A DNA stretch of 62,258 nt from Paracamarosporium sp. OC-R06-R3 (GCA_019828545.1 JACVRA010000062.1:1-62258); one strand, 5' to 3'. Shown: positions 31,893 through 43,770, counted from the stretch's first letter. Made by a program: numbers and translations. The notes: generated by a model from the letters alone, not told the origin.

Positions 31893-32540
31893 CTAGGCGG
31901 GAGGAAAGGGTATTGGCTTCCTGCGACTCTGGATAACCTCATCCAGGATATCTATCCGATCCTGACCCCAGAACGGTTCTTCCTGATAGACGTAGGTAGG
32001 CGCACCAAAATATTGTCTATTGATAGCTTCGCGAGTCAATGCTTGCTCTTGCTCCGAGAACTCCTTCTCTTGCCTCGCCCTGTCTAGCAAACGGGCGCCG
32101 TCTAAGCCCGAGGCATTCGCATTCTTCAGCACAACATCGGGGTCTGCAATGTTTTCCTCGTTCACCCACACTGTGTCCTGACTGCGCAGCACGTAGTCGT
32201 GGATCGAGTTGCTATCGTATCCAGATTCACTGATAGCAGCAAGGAGCACTCGATGGGCGAGCGATGGATCAGCAGGGTAGTATTTGGGGTGCCTGACGAT
32301 GGGCAAATTGTTCTTCTTGGTCCATCGCTCAATTTCCAACAGACGGTAGGCCTGGCGCTGCACGGCGCGATCTTTGACCGGAAGGCCACCGGAAACGGAA
32401 AAGAGATGCATCAAGTCAACCGGTTTGTAGACGACCTGCGCGTTGTGCTTTTGTGCGAGGTCCCGAATGCGACGGCTGCCAATATAAGACCATGATGATA
32501 TGAAAGAAAAGTAGTATTCAATGACAGGACGGGCGGCCAT
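31893..32540 (-). CDS. DsbA-fold oxidoreductase, 2-hydroxychromene-2-carboxylate isomerase-like (GST kappa group)
   Basis: A single exon of 215 residues, the family length. The N-terminal strand and first helix, EYYFSFISSWSYIGSRRI, match the thioredoxin-like start of HCCA isomerase/GST kappa proteins, where the Ser near this position activates glutathione. The helical insert contains VYKPVDLMHLFSVSGGLPVKDRA and a KYYPADPSLAHRVLLAA segment, and the C-terminal FGAPTYVYQEEPFWGQDRID is the conserved cis-Pro and substrate end of the family. In bacteria such enzymes isomerise a chromene in naphthalene breakdown; fungal members have no assigned substrate. It is followed upstream on the same strand by the flavin monooxygenase, only 186 bases away. 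Confidence 0.88.
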   Translation of the reverse strand: MAARPVIEYYFSFISSWSYIGSRRIRDLAQKHNAQVVYKPVDLMHLFSVSGGLPVKDRAVQRQAYRLLEIERWTKKNNLPIVRHPKYYPADPSLAHRVLLAAISESGYDSNSIHDYVLRSQDTVWVNEENIADPDVVLKNANASGLDGARLLDRARQEKEFSEQEQALTREAINRQYFGAPTYVYQEEPFWGQDRIDILDEVIQSRRKPIPFPPA

Positions 32541-32726
32541 GATGACTGTATCAGATGAGAGCAGAAGTGTGCGGATAAGTCTGTAGCGGGCAATCTAATA
32601 AGCCGACTTGTTACTGAAACATGAGTCGTGCGGTCGAAGCCAAGCTGCGGGGATGACCGATGTGAACGAGCCGCAATTCGTTGCGTGATGCCGCAGTCAG
32701 ATGTCGGCATAGCTAGATTGGCCGAC

Positions 32727-34272
32727 CTAAGGCGGAGTAGCGCGCGCGGCGGCGTCTGCTGCATCCTTCTCCCACAACTGCACGCGCCAATTCACGAACC
32801 GCCAGAATGCCTCGCCCCACGCGTCATCATACCCGGGCAGGACCCGTCCCGTCGTTCCTTGTGCTGGCTCGCCCGCAATTGCCCGCAACTCTTCGAAATA
32901 GCGCTCGAAGTCCGGCATGAGGACCCAGAATGCTGCGCTGTCTCCACGCTCAGCAACCCGTTCCTGTTCCCACGCCTCCATCTCGGCACGTGATGGCAAT
33001 GGCGATCTACCCGCAAACACACGCGCCGTTGCAACTGCCTGCCATTCAAAGATGCGAAGGCCAAAACTGCCCGTCACCATACCAACGAAAGCCAGACTTG
33101 GATCACTGGAATGGAACACGTGCTGGTACAAGCCTGGTATCCGTCCGTTCTTAGGTGACACGTCTTGCAAGAACGGAAAGCTGAATTCATACCCTGTTGC
33201 AAAAATGATGATATCGACATCGTCAGCATGAGTACCGTCTGTGAACGTTATCCGGCCAGTCTCTGCGTCAAGCGCAGCTATAGCTGGGCGATTTAATATG
33301 TCAGGATGTGTGAAAGGAGCCGCTCCAAAAACTGGCGAAGGCCTGCGTAGTGACGAGATGACAGGTAGTTTAGATACCGTCCGGACGTCGTGCAGGGCAT
33401 CGAACGCTGATACGGATCCTCCAACTACGACTACACGCTGTTCAGATTAGACCATCGCCCCGGGCGTCGTCAGTAGACCTGGCTCACCTTGTCTTTGTAT
33501 GCTTCCGCCGTCTGGTAATGCTTGCTGTGTTGTATCTTCCCGGGAAATTTCTCATCGAATTCAGCCAGCCCAGGGATCTTAGGCACAAACGGCACATTAT
33601 AGTGCCCTGTAGCCACCACCACAGCGTCGAAGCGTTCTTGCCACCATGTATCTTTATCTGATCCAGGCGCAGCTTTCCGCAACGTTAAAATCCACTCTAC
33701 GTCCCCTTTTACCACCCGCTCAACGCTGGTGTCGAACTCGACGAAATTCTCTGAGCCGCCTCTGCTGAACACCTTTTGGACCCAGGCCTGCATGACCTCT
33801 CTGTGGCGGAATGGCGCATCTTCCCCAAACTTGGCCAAAGTTCGATCTGAGAGCACTTTTGGAATGGGTTCATTGGAGAAGCACATGATTTCAGGCGGCA
33901 AATTGCTGTGCAGATGAATGTGGGCGCCAGTGTCCGAATAACGAAGGTTCATTGAGTTGATCTTTTCGTCTTGTGGAGTTTCACAAGGCAACTTGGGCGG
34001 CACAGGCACTGGTACGTCTGCCTTTCCGTCCAGCAATGCTCGAAGCGATGGGATTTGAGGTTCATGATCCCGCGTCAAAGTCCTGCACGCCATTCATTAG
34101 ACATTGTGGTTGGAACTTATCCAAAATAAAATTACCAGGTACCGCCTGCTGCATGTCGCCGCTCAAAGACTCGAATGGTGTCGAAATCCTGCTCTTTGAC
34201 CAGTGCATCAGTAACGATCGCTCCAGCTGGTCCAGCTCCGATAACAGCAACTCTGCGCCTGATTTCCCTCAT
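32727..34272 (-). CDS. Flavin-containing monooxygenase (FMO-like)
   Basis: Three exons, 34272-34136, 34082-33488 and 33437-32727, give 480 residues. The FAD site GAGPAG is at 12-17, followed by the acidic strand end VFERR and GGTW. The FMO identifying sequence FPGKIQHSKHY (pattern F-x-G-x-x-x-H-x-x-x-Y) is at 225-235, and the NADPH-side Rossmann motif VVVVGGSVSA follows at 246-255, split off by an intron. IIFATGYEFSFPFL is the ATG-type motif before the C-terminal domain. The enzyme should oxygenate a soft nucleophile (N or S) or a carbonyl in the cytosol using NADPH and oxygen. It lies between the HCCA-isomerase-like gene and the MFS carrier, all on the minus strand, suggesting a shared pathway. 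Confidence 0.92.
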
Positions 34273-34883
34273 AGCGCAAAGGGTCAACAAACACACAAAG
34301 AGACGCAGCAACTTAGTTCTGATTGCGCTCCTACAGCGCGACGCGTTTCTACATAACTTTAGGGCTGCCTGCGCCTGTATGATCCACTTGCCGATGCTAT
34401 TTTTTCTGCTAATGTCTCACCTGATGGTACCACTATTTTGGGCCGGTAATCCATATCCATTATCACAACCTCCGCTTGTCACAGCGATATCAAAGGCGTC
34501 AGTTGCACTAAGGATCACGCAAAGCGGCTTCCTGATATCGACCCCACTCCGACCCTTACAGACCCACCAACACGCGAGTCATCCCGATTTCTGGGCATCT
34601 GATATCATGTCAGTGGCCCTTGTCGGGAAAAGGGCAGGTCCCACGTAGGTGAATCCAGCCCTACTTCGCCATTCCTGAAGAGTTTGCTATCTTACTTTTT
34701 TTTTTTGGATCTCATCTTCGAAACAGGCATTTCAAGTTGCATATAAAGTAGAGACAAACATCCAATAATTCTACAGCACCACGTGATAGACAACATGAAG
34801 ATGGAAAGAACTCAAAATTATATTCTCACCCATAATTCAAGCACTACAAATAAAACGCCTCCAGCACGCTGTATAAGGCTTTG
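34273..34883. other. Intergenic region between the FMO and MFS genes
   Basis: Promoter of the FMO gene. An open frame on the opposite strand (34175-34648) overlaps the FMO start and looks spurious. A poly-T run of about 10 lies near 34697. Confidence 0.5.
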
Positions 34884-36705
34884 CTACAACGCATACCGGA
34901 AATAGACGTTCTCTTTGTCTGTCAAATCTTTAAACGCAAGGCGTTCACCCTCACGCTCATCTAGAGCCAGTTCGGCTCTGCGCTTGTTTTCCCGGTGCAG
35001 GATAAAGTAAAGAGTGGATGCAGATGCGATTGTGATGCAATAACTAAATACATGTCAGCTACGTTGCGTTAAGGGTGGAAAGGGTATGGGTGTGAGGAAC
35101 ATACCAAATAATGAGACCAGTCCACAACTCGGGGTAGTGCTTCGCTTTTGACTGGCTCTTTACCAATTGCGGTCCAACGATATTGCCCACACAATACGCA
35201 ACAAACACAGCAGATGCCATGAAACTCTTTTTCGTTTCTCCAGCTACATTTGCGGCGCCGAGCGTAACTGTGAGCCCCACGACAGGACCGAAGAACCCTA
35301 TAATGGAGTATCCCGCAACAGGGGTCACGGGGTGGTGGCCCCATTCGGACTTCCATATCATGACAAAACCTGCGATGACTGGGAGGCAGCACAAGAGCAA
35401 AAGCGGGATCCGTATGTTGCGATATCGTGAACAGAGCCATCCGGTCAATGGAATGCCAACTGCACACACAGCGCCAAGCGGGAATTGAAATAGGATAGAT
35501 TGCAAGGACGAGTAACCGAATGTTGCGACGATCAGAGGTCCGAATCCAGAAACTGCACCGTTAACGGTATATCTGTAGCACGTCAGTAAACGCAACGCTC
35601 TACACAAGGCTGTACGTACGCTGAAGCCATGGTCAATGCAACAAGGAGAACTTTGACGTCCAATACTGCTTCTCTAATCTGGTACCACTTGATCTCTTGG
35701 TTACGAACACCAGTTTGTCCGGCGCGCAACCGTTCCACTGCCACAATGCGTTCCTCAGGTGTCAAGAACCAGGCGTCGAGGGCCGAGTTCGGAAGCGCAA
35801 AGCACCACAACCCGAAAAGAAAGGTCAGTCCTCCAGCTAACACGTAAATGTACTGCCAAGGAGTCAGGGCACCGCCCTTGATTTGTGCGAAACCATAGTT
35901 GAGAGCGCCTCCAATGATGGTAAACCAGCCTGTACCGCTGAACCACCATGTCTGGCGGAGGGCCTGCTCTGACTGTGTGTAGTATCCGCTGACCGTAATC
36001 ATGAATGCTGTAGGAACAATGGATTCGGTAAAACCTTCACTCTGTCAATGTCTCACAAGCCATGATGTTGGATGTCCGGACTTACCCAAGAAGAAGCGCT
36101 GCACCAACAGACCTTTCCAGTCAGCCACTCCAGCAGTAGAAGCGCATATTATAGCCCAAAGCATTACAGAAGGCCCTAGGATGTATCGTGTGTTGAATCG
36201 CTGCAAAAGATACGTCATGGGATACGAGCCGATGAGTTGACCGAAATAGAAGATTGAGGTAGCCCAGCTCAGTCGCGAAGTGTTCGTCGTGGGTGGAGTG
36301 GTCGATTTGTCGACAAAAGAAAGCTGAAGATCGCTGTTCATCCCAAAGAGCGCGGCGCTTCCCAAGATAGCCTGTCAAAGTAAATCAGATGCCGATACAA
36401 TAATGATACTGCAGGTGCTCATTCCAGGTTCGATTACCTTGTCATAGTACACAAGACCATATCCTATATCTTTGCATCAGCATTGCAAGCCTAAGTTTGA
36501 GCGGGAAACTCTTCTTACCAATGACCATCGCCGGCATAAGAAACAAATCGATCTTCCTGAGGACCCGTCTCTCGACTTCCGGGTCGATCGGCTGTGCTTC
36601 TTCTCCCAATAGCTCTGCAGCTGGAGCTGAAATTGCTGTTTCCCACCCAGTCTTCTCGCCTTCTAGCCCTGTGCCATCGTTCGAAGAGTTCCTTTGCACA
36701 CTCAT
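34884..36705 (-). CDS. MFS transporter, allantoate permease (DAL5) / anion:cation symporter family
   Basis: Six exons, 36705-36519, 36463-36438, 36371-36086, 36034-35620, 35572-35105 and 35043-34884, give 513 residues, the DAL5-family length. The N-terminus ends in the family signature EVERRVLRKIDLFLMP before helix 1; helix 2-3 reads FYFGQLIGSYPMTYLLQRF, then GFTESIVPTAFMITVSGYYT, a long central loop with TPEERIVAVERLR, and GAANVAGETKKSFM in the second half, all typical of the family. The C-terminal tail is the charged ENKRRAELALDEREGERLAF pattern. Relatives import carboxylates, allantoate, nicotinate or similar anions through the plasma membrane. Exon 2 is only 26 bases. It shares a 520-bp divergent promoter region with the 2OG oxygenase gene, and its likely partners are the FMO and isomerase genes downstream. 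Confidence 0.9.
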
Positions 36706-37225
36706 TTTGACAATCGAGAACGATATGGTGAAGCGGGTAGGCCAGGCCGAGTCTTCTCACTATTGTTTTATACAAGGTCGAAACAAGCCATTATATTACT
36801 GGTCTAGATGTCGACATCTCTGCACGTCCACGCACAGCATAATGCGACTCATGCGTCCGGAGCCTGGGCGATCGGGGAATCCCTGGATCAATCCTGTGCT
36901 CCCTAGAAGATGCCATGCCCACGTGGGTATCCACACACGTAGGATCCATCGTGTCGCTTCAAAGCTCATATAGGCTAGATTAGACGCTATTATTCTTGAA
37001 GTAGTAATTATAGGAGGGTGTTGTGGACGGTATACGATTGCGCCATTGTATGTGCCGATCACGCTCCTGCGGCAGATGCCGATGTTTCGGGTCTTCGTCC
37101 GAGAAAGAACAGGGATGCTTTTCCCGTTATGACATTTTGTAATAGTATATACACATACAAGTCTTTGTTCTCCACTGACTTCTACTCGCGTAGTTGAGAT
37201 ATCTATCTTATCGTGGAGAAACAAG
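36706..37225. promoter_or_regulatory. Divergent promoter region between the MFS carrier and the 2OG oxygenase
   Basis: 520 bases separate the two ATGs, which face away from each other, so this region may drive both genes together. No specific site was identified with confidence. Confidence 0.45.
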
Positions 37226-38543
37226 ATGACTACGACAACGGAAACTGCCACACTACCTTACGAGCAAGCGCCCGAGACGGCTGAGAACTTGGATTGGGCA
37301 GATCTTATCACACTTGATCTCTCGAAGTTCGAGAGGGAGGGTGGAAGGCAGGAGTTGGCGGCTGAGTTTCAACGCGCGATTGAGGAAGTCGGTATGTACC
37401 GCAGCATCGCATGATCTCCTACAACCTGTCACTCTCATCAAGTGTAAAGTCGGTCATGCTGATCAAGTCGCAAACCAGGCTTCTTTTATGTTACTGGCCA
37501 CGGTCTAAAAAGAGAGGACATCGACACGCAATACGCTCTAGCCAAGTCCGTACTCTCCCTCCCGCCCGAACAGAAACAGCCATATCGAGCCGCCCTAGAA
37601 GCCGGCGATTACAACGGCTGGAAGCCTCCTGGAACGCGCGACCTGATTCCTGGCGTCAAAGATAACTTTGAGATCTACAACATTCCTAAATTTATTCCTG
37701 AGCACGCTAATCGTCCGCACCCGGAGGTCGTACGCGAGCACTGGAAAACTATTGAGGCGTTTTCGAAGCAGGTGCATGAACGCATTGTCAAAAAGCTGCT
37801 TGTGATTTTTGCGATTGCGTTGGAGTTGCCGGATGAGGAGTGGTTTGTCAGGAGACATCGATATGAGGAGTTGAGTGGTGATCATTTGAGGTACATGAAG
37901 TACTTACGGAGAAGTGAGGAGGAGAATAAGAAGCTAGGTGGTGTGTGGTTGAAAGGGTAAGTCGTCTCACAGTCTTTCTTGGCTTTAACAGTTTACGCTA
38001 ATTTCATGAAAGGCACTCCGATATGGGAAGCTTGACCTTGCTTTTCCGCCAACCCGTTGCCGCACTCCAGGTTTTGGCTAAGGATGGGACATGGAAGTGG
38101 GTGCGACCACAAACAGATGCGCTTACGTGCAATCTTGCTGATGCCCTTCACTTCCTCACTAGTACGTCGTTTCTACTATCCATACTAGTTTACACTATTG
38201 TGCTGACATTTCCCTCACAGACGGATACCTCAAATCGAGCATCCACCGTGTCGTCGCGCCTCCACGTGACCAAGCACACATCGATCGGTTGGGGGTCATC
38301 TACATGGTGCGCATAGAAGACTCGACCGATCTGGTGCCCATCACCGACTCGCCCGTCCTACAACGTCTTGGCCTGACTAGTACGCAAGTGCTGGACGCGG
38401 ATGGAAAACCGGTCAAAGCGGGCGAGTGGGTCAAGCAGAGGATCATCAGAAATCTAGGAGCAGGGACTGGGAGTGCAAAGGGAGACAATGAGGAGAGTGA
38501 TGTGGAGATTGTGAAGGGCGTTAAGATCAAGTATTACGCGTAG
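37226..38543 (+). CDS. 2-oxoglutarate/Fe(II)-dependent oxygenase (isopenicillin N synthase-like)
   Basis: Four exons, 37226-37391, 37479-37956, 38013-38161 and 38221-38543, give 371 residues. The N-terminal DIOX_N part includes ITLDLSKFEREGG and GFFYVTGHGLKREDID, the usual start of the family. The Fe(II) site is complete: His216 and Asp218 in GHSDMGSLTLLF and His273 in SSIHRVVAPPRD. Downstream, where the Arg-x-Ser pair binds the C5 carboxylate of 2-oxoglutarate, the sequence is DRLGVIYMVR, so that contact differs from the textbook form. The enzyme should hydroxylate, desaturate or cyclise a small molecule. The second intron ends in AAG rather than CAG/TAG. It is transcribed away from the DAL5-type carrier and is probably part of the same gene group. 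Confidence 0.9.
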
Positions 38544-39217
38544 AAGTGAGACCGACGCAGGATTCGACAGTCTAGATTTACGAAATAAAAGTTTCTATTC
38601 TGTACTAAGAGAGGAAGAAGCTTTGCCAAACGGCTTGCTGTCCGTTTCTTGTTCTGTAGCACCATCACAGAAAGACCAGAATTGGTTTCTAATTAAGGGA
38701 AGATATAGGTGACTAATCATGCTGCGATCGAGAAGAGCTGTTCAATGCTCAATTGACCTGTGAAAGAAAAAGAAAGCCTTTGCCATGGAAGAGGACTATA
38801 TGCACAATTAAATCTAAATGAGACGTCTACGTAATGGACTGTCCTCTGGAATGCTTTGACGGAAAGCGCCGAGTGGAATTTAGGTAGGCTAGCGATGTAG
38901 ATTTGTAGTGGTTCAACTGGTAGTATATCACCATATACATGGCGTAGTCTATACGTCAACTGAGAAGGTGCTGCTGCTACACGATGGCGAGCAGGATACA
39001 CACGAAGATCAAGTGGAGGGATATAATGTGATGATGATGTTGTTGTTGTTGTATTATTGATACTTCAAACCGAGCACACGCTAATGGGTTTCCTAACGAA
39101 TGACAACCTCGCATTACCTTGAACGCAGCAAACGTCGACCCCAGGATCACACAGAAACGTCTCGAAGCGAGTGGCACGCTCATTCCATTCACAATCTCAT
39201 CCATCCCACCGAACCCC
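38544..39217. other. Intergenic stretch, convergent 3' ends
   Basis: 3' sides of the 2OG oxygenase gene and of the small hypothetical gene. Contains a short ATG/TTG-type trinucleotide tract near 39029-39056 and no supported gene. Confidence 0.5.
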
Positions 39218-39757
39218 TCACACCTCCCTCTTTCCTGAAAACACCTTTCCCCATCCCTTCTTAACGCTGTCCGTAACGCTAAAGTCGTTAAACAGCCAGG
39301 TGTTAGCATGTCTCCCGTAGTACTGAAACTCAGGCACGCTCTTCGCACTCTCGTTGCTCTCCCGCCTGTTCCTGCGCCCAATCCTCGGCTTCGAGAACTC
39401 GCCTCTGCCGACCTCGGCGCTGGCCTTGCACTCGCGTGCCAGGGGCTCGCTGCGCAGGACTTCCGGGCGGAACACGTGCGTGTTGTCGCTGGCAGTGGTG
39501 GACATGGTTGCGGTCTTGTGGACGGTGGGGAGGCGAGAGATGGTAGATGAGGTATCTGAGGAGGTGGTTCCTGCTCGGGAGAATCGAGGGAGTCGAGAGA
39601 TGTCTGGGAGAGGATTAGTAAGTTTTGTTTACGTGGTCAGGGGGAGAGGGTGCTTACAGTCTCCATCGTTGGGGTCGGAGTGCGACTTTTGGATGCGATT
39701 AAGTTTTTTGGTCAGATCGCGGGGGTCGATGGTATGGTTGTTGTAGTGGTCTTTCAT
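39218..39757 (-). CDS. Hypothetical protein, 161 residues
   Basis: Two exons, 39757-39658 and 39603-39218, with a 54-base GTAAGC..CAG intron, give 161 residues. The protein starts MKDHYNNHTIDPRDLTKKLN, continues with a Ser/Thr-rich part (two related ISRLP segments) and ends with a basic block (RIGRRNRRESN) and an aromatic C-terminus (EFQYYGRHANTWLFNDFSV). No signal peptide, helix bundle or known domain was seen. The open frame continues 19 codons upstream of the ATG but only from a TTG and then a stop, so the ATG at 39757 is the start, unless a further exon joins at the acceptor-like CACAG near 39801. It looks like a conserved lineage-specific fungal protein. Confidence 0.65.
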
Positions 39758-40899
39758 CGGGCTGTGGGCGGAGACGACGTCTCGAGTGCGACCTGTGAAT
39801 CGAGGTCGCAGCAATGGAGTTTAGAAGATTTAGGAGTTCGTTCAGGTATCTTCACAAAAGTATGTGAAGATGTTATATTGATGTGATTTGATGTGGCTTG
39901 ATGACGCTGATGTCCGTTGATTGATCCTAATCTTCACAGGAAAGATGGTATTCCTTCGATATAAAATCCGCCTCCATCCCGCGGGATGTAAGCATCTTAT
40001 ATATCTTCACCTTCCAGTCCAGCCAAGCTCCCACTCCGACTTCATCACCGCACACCCGTCCCAAGTGGGTCACCGTACCCCCAAAACCCTCGTCACAAGC
40101 CAAAGATCCTGTATTAACGGAGCTTGATTCCGCCCCAACTAGTGCACATTATCGGCAACACGGCTCCCACGCGAACTGCTCCGCGAATCTGAGGTCTTGC
40201 TCACCCACAGTCCGTAAATCTGTTGAACCGTGCGCGCATGCCAATGACATAAGGCTGCCTCCGCGCCGCGCTAGTGCCCACGTAGAAGATCTCGTGACCT
40301 TGTGGACGGCAGTGATTGCCCGATTCCTGTCCCGAGTGTTCCGACCGAGTGCCGTAACGGGTAAGGTGCTACGGCTTGATTGCGTGGCTGATGCGTGGCT
40401 GACATGTTTTGCTCGGCACCAAGGCACGTTTGTGGCCAACCGACGTTGGTTCCAGGCCCATTAGGTCACCGGTGAGACAGAAACGAACGTGCTTTTCCAT
40501 TGAACCTGCATGCCATAGGACTCATGTTTGAGGGAAAATTGTAGACGAAACGGAGCTGTTTCCAAAGTGTCCGATTCGAATAGTTTTGGTTTGGTTCTGA
40601 GGGCAGGTTCTCATCACAGTCGAGATCTCCGCTACCTTTTTGAAAGAATTGGAAGCGTTGAAAGAGTGGTCGCTTGGCATGAACTTCTTCATCGCGACCA
40701 CTTTATCCCCGCACCCCTGTTCAGTGAATGAATCCTTCGGGCGTCATTGCAGCTCGACGTTACAAGGATGCGAGAGCCCAGGCGCATTCCGCTCAATCTT
40801 TCAAACCCGGCCATCTTGAAAAACATACATTTCTACATTCCCAGAAATACAACGCCGTGATGCCAGCTCATTCCGCCTGTGAATCTACACCCCCCTAGT
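39758..40899. other. Intergenic stretch, no supported gene
   Basis: No recognised coding sequence. A small direct duplication (GCGTGGCTGAT/GCGTGGCTGAC) lies near 40382-40403. Confidence 0.5.
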
Positions 40900-43770
40900 C
40901 TAATCAGACAGCTCGTTTCCGCGTGTAACCTCCTCTCGCTGTTCTGCCGCATTCCTCGCCAACAAGTTCAACGCGCTTCCTGCCAGTACGAACCCACATT
41001 GACCCTCGCTCAAGGTGTGCTTGGTCTTGATGACCTTCTCACTTCCATCGTTCTTCTTGACCACCAATTCGACCTCGCCCTTACCCCCGCTCCTTAGCAC
41101 ATCCAACAATCCACGCGTCGCAACCTGATCGCAGGCATCGAAGACCTCGTAGTCCGCTTCGTTTGCGAATGTCAAAGGAACAACCCCTTGTTTCTTCAAG
41201 TTGGTTTCGTGGATACGAGCAAATGATTTCGCAAGGATGATGCGACCACCGAGGAATCGCGGCTGCAGCGCAGCATGTTCACGCGCAGAACCTTCACCGT
41301 AGTTGTGCTCCGCGACGACAAGCCACTCCTGACCGTTCTCCTTCCATCGCTTCGCGAGCTCAGGAATACCGGATTTGCTGCCATCGGTATCATATGCGAC
41401 GTTGACTTCTTCAGTCGCCGCGTTGACAGCGCCGATGAGCGTGTTCTCGGAGATGTTTGTAAGGTGACCCTTGTACTTGAGCCACGGCCCTGCAGCAGAA
41501 ATGGTGTCCGTTGTGCACTGGCCTTTTACCTTGTAGAGGACGCGGAGCGATTCAAGTTCGGAATTAGGGAACGCAGAAAAAGGTTCGAGGAGTTCCAGGC
41601 GGGTAGAGTTAGGGTCGACGACAACTTCCACGCTTGGGTCAGGTACACCCGGCGTGGCAAAGAACTCTGGTCTGCCGTCTTCAAAACCTGCTGAAGGGAG
41701 ATCAAAGCCCTTGGGTGGTGAGAATTTGAAGGCCTCGCCAGATGGTGTGGGGATGCTGTCAGTCATAGGGTTGAAGGTTGTAGAGCCAGAGTAAGACATT
41801 GCTGTGATGAGTTCAGGGGAAGCGAGGAAATTCATGGTGCCTCGGTTGCCGTCATTGCGACCAGGGAAATTCCGGTTGTATGAGGTGAAGATGGCATTGG
41901 CCTCGCCCTTGGGTGTGCCGTCCGTCCTTTGCCACATCCCGATGCAGGGGCCTGCGTGAATTGAGTCAGCTCTGCCGTATAGTCAATTATTCTGGGAGAC
42001 CATGAATTGACTCAGCTCCTTCATATAGTCAATCGTCCTCAGAGAGTGAACACGCCACACGGATGGCTTTGGTGATATGGCTTTGTGTTTCTATATGCCT
42101 GTCCAGTCGGACGTCACAACGAAAGAAAAAAGTGCGACTTACCACATGCGTTTGCAAGGACGGTACCGCCAGCAGACCTGAACGTCGAGAGCGTGTTGTC
42201 ACGATCCAAAGTAGCCCTGATCTGCTCGCTGCCAGGAGTGATGAAGAAGTCCGCCTTGGGCTTGAGACCAGCAGCTTCGGCTTGCTTAACAATCTCCTCG
42301 GAGCGGGTCATATCCTGGTACGAACTGTTCGTACAACTGCCGATAAGCCCAGCGCCAAATGTCTTAGGCCAATCCTTCTCTTCAACTACTGATTTGAACT
42401 TAGACAGAGGCGTTGAGAGATCTGGTGTAAAAGGTCCGTTGATGTGGGGTTCCAAGGTCGAAAGATTGATGGTGATAACCTTATCGTACTCGGCTTCTGA
42501 ATCAGCGCGCAGGAGATTCCGTTGCATGGGCGAGCTTGCTATCTTTGATGCTTGTTGCGCGATGGGACCCCTGTGGGTTGCTTCAAGGTACGGTACGTGG
42601 GCGGGAGAGAAGGGGAACAGAGAGGTCGTAGCACCAACTTCAGCACCCATGTTACCTGCAAAACAATGTCAGCTTATGCTAGGACCGTTGATCCAGAAAT
42701 TCACTTACAGATAGTAGCCATGCCCGTGCAGCTGAGTGATTGAACTCCAGGTCCGAAGTATTCGATAATGAACCCAGTCCCGCCCTAAGAAATGTTAGTT
42801 ATAAACATACATGCTTTAGTGTTAAAGTCGACCTACCCTGACTGTGAGCTGCCCTGCCAGGTTCAGAATCACATCCTTTGGCGAAGCCCACCCGCTCAAT
42901 TCGCCTTCTAGCCTGACACCCAAAATCTTGGGCGCCTTCAACTCCCACGGCGCATCCACAAGAGCGTCAACAGCATCTGCACCACCAACACCAATCGCAA
43001 TAGCACCCAGACCACCCGCGTTTGGCGTGTGGCTGTCTGTGCCGAGCATCATCAGGCCAGGAGCCGAATAATTCTCCAACACAGACTGATGAATAATACC
43101 CGCACCAGGCGGCCAGAATTCAATGCCGTACTTTTTCGCCGCACTCTCTAAGAAATCAAACACCTCCTTGTTTCCTGCAATCGAGTTGGGCAAGTCGGTG
43201 TCCGCACCCTTTTCACCAACAATCATGTGGTCGCAGTGGATACTGGCTGGGACGGCCGTGCTCGGTAAACCACATGACATGAATTGCAGCAGGGCCATTT
43301 GTGCCGACGCGTCTTGCATGGCCACGCGATCAGGCTTGAGCTTGAGATTCGCCTTTCCCCTAATATCCTTGCCATTGTTGGTGTTGGAGAGCAACGACTC
43401 TTCGGGGTTGTCAAGATGCGAGTATAGGATCTTCTCAGCGAGGGTCAATTGCCTAGTGGAGCCGAGCACATGGCGAACTTGTTCCAGGCGTGCGAGAAGC
43501 TTCTGGTACGGCGGTGTGCGGGACACGATGTCGAATTTCTGCGACGGCGAAACGTTATGCGAGGTCGCGAGACATCTTCGTGAAGGTAGGTGAGAACTTC
43601 GGAGGGAAGCGTGAAGCAGTGACTGGCGAAATCAGCGCTCGATGACTCCTAAAGGGTGTCGCATGCTCTGTGTAGATGCAACGATTGCGCAGAAGGCTAG
43701 CGGAGCGCATGAGGAGAAAACGTACCCTGCAACTGGCAGCTTGACCGGCCCGCATCGCTTGCGCCCGCAT
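40900..43770 (-). CDS. acoB: Mitochondrial aconitase paralogue (ACO2/AcoB type, homocitrate dehydratase in lysine synthesis)
   Basis: Five exons, 43770-43726, 43622-42837, 42784-42709, 42655-42143 and 41951-40900, give 823 residues. The first 15 residues come from a separate exon and, joined to [20 protein letters not shown], make an Arg/Ser/Leu-rich mitochondrial presequence. The 4Fe-4S ligands are present at Cys410 (GSCTNSS), Cys473 and Cys476 (NACGPCIG), with [13 protein letters not shown] and [20 protein letters not shown]. These and later segments ([25 protein letters not shown]) are nearer to yeast Aco2/Aspergillus AcoB than to the citric-acid-cycle aconitase, as remembered from those proteins. 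Expected reaction: homocitrate to homoaconitate in the alpha-aminoadipate lysine pathway, with aconitase activity possible. One oddity is Thr623 in [10 protein letters not shown], where most aconitases have His. Confidence 0.9.

Noticed and set aside
34175..34648. 157-codon plus-strand frame
   Set aside because: It overlaps the start of the flavin monooxygenase gene on the other strand, whose motifs are unmistakable.
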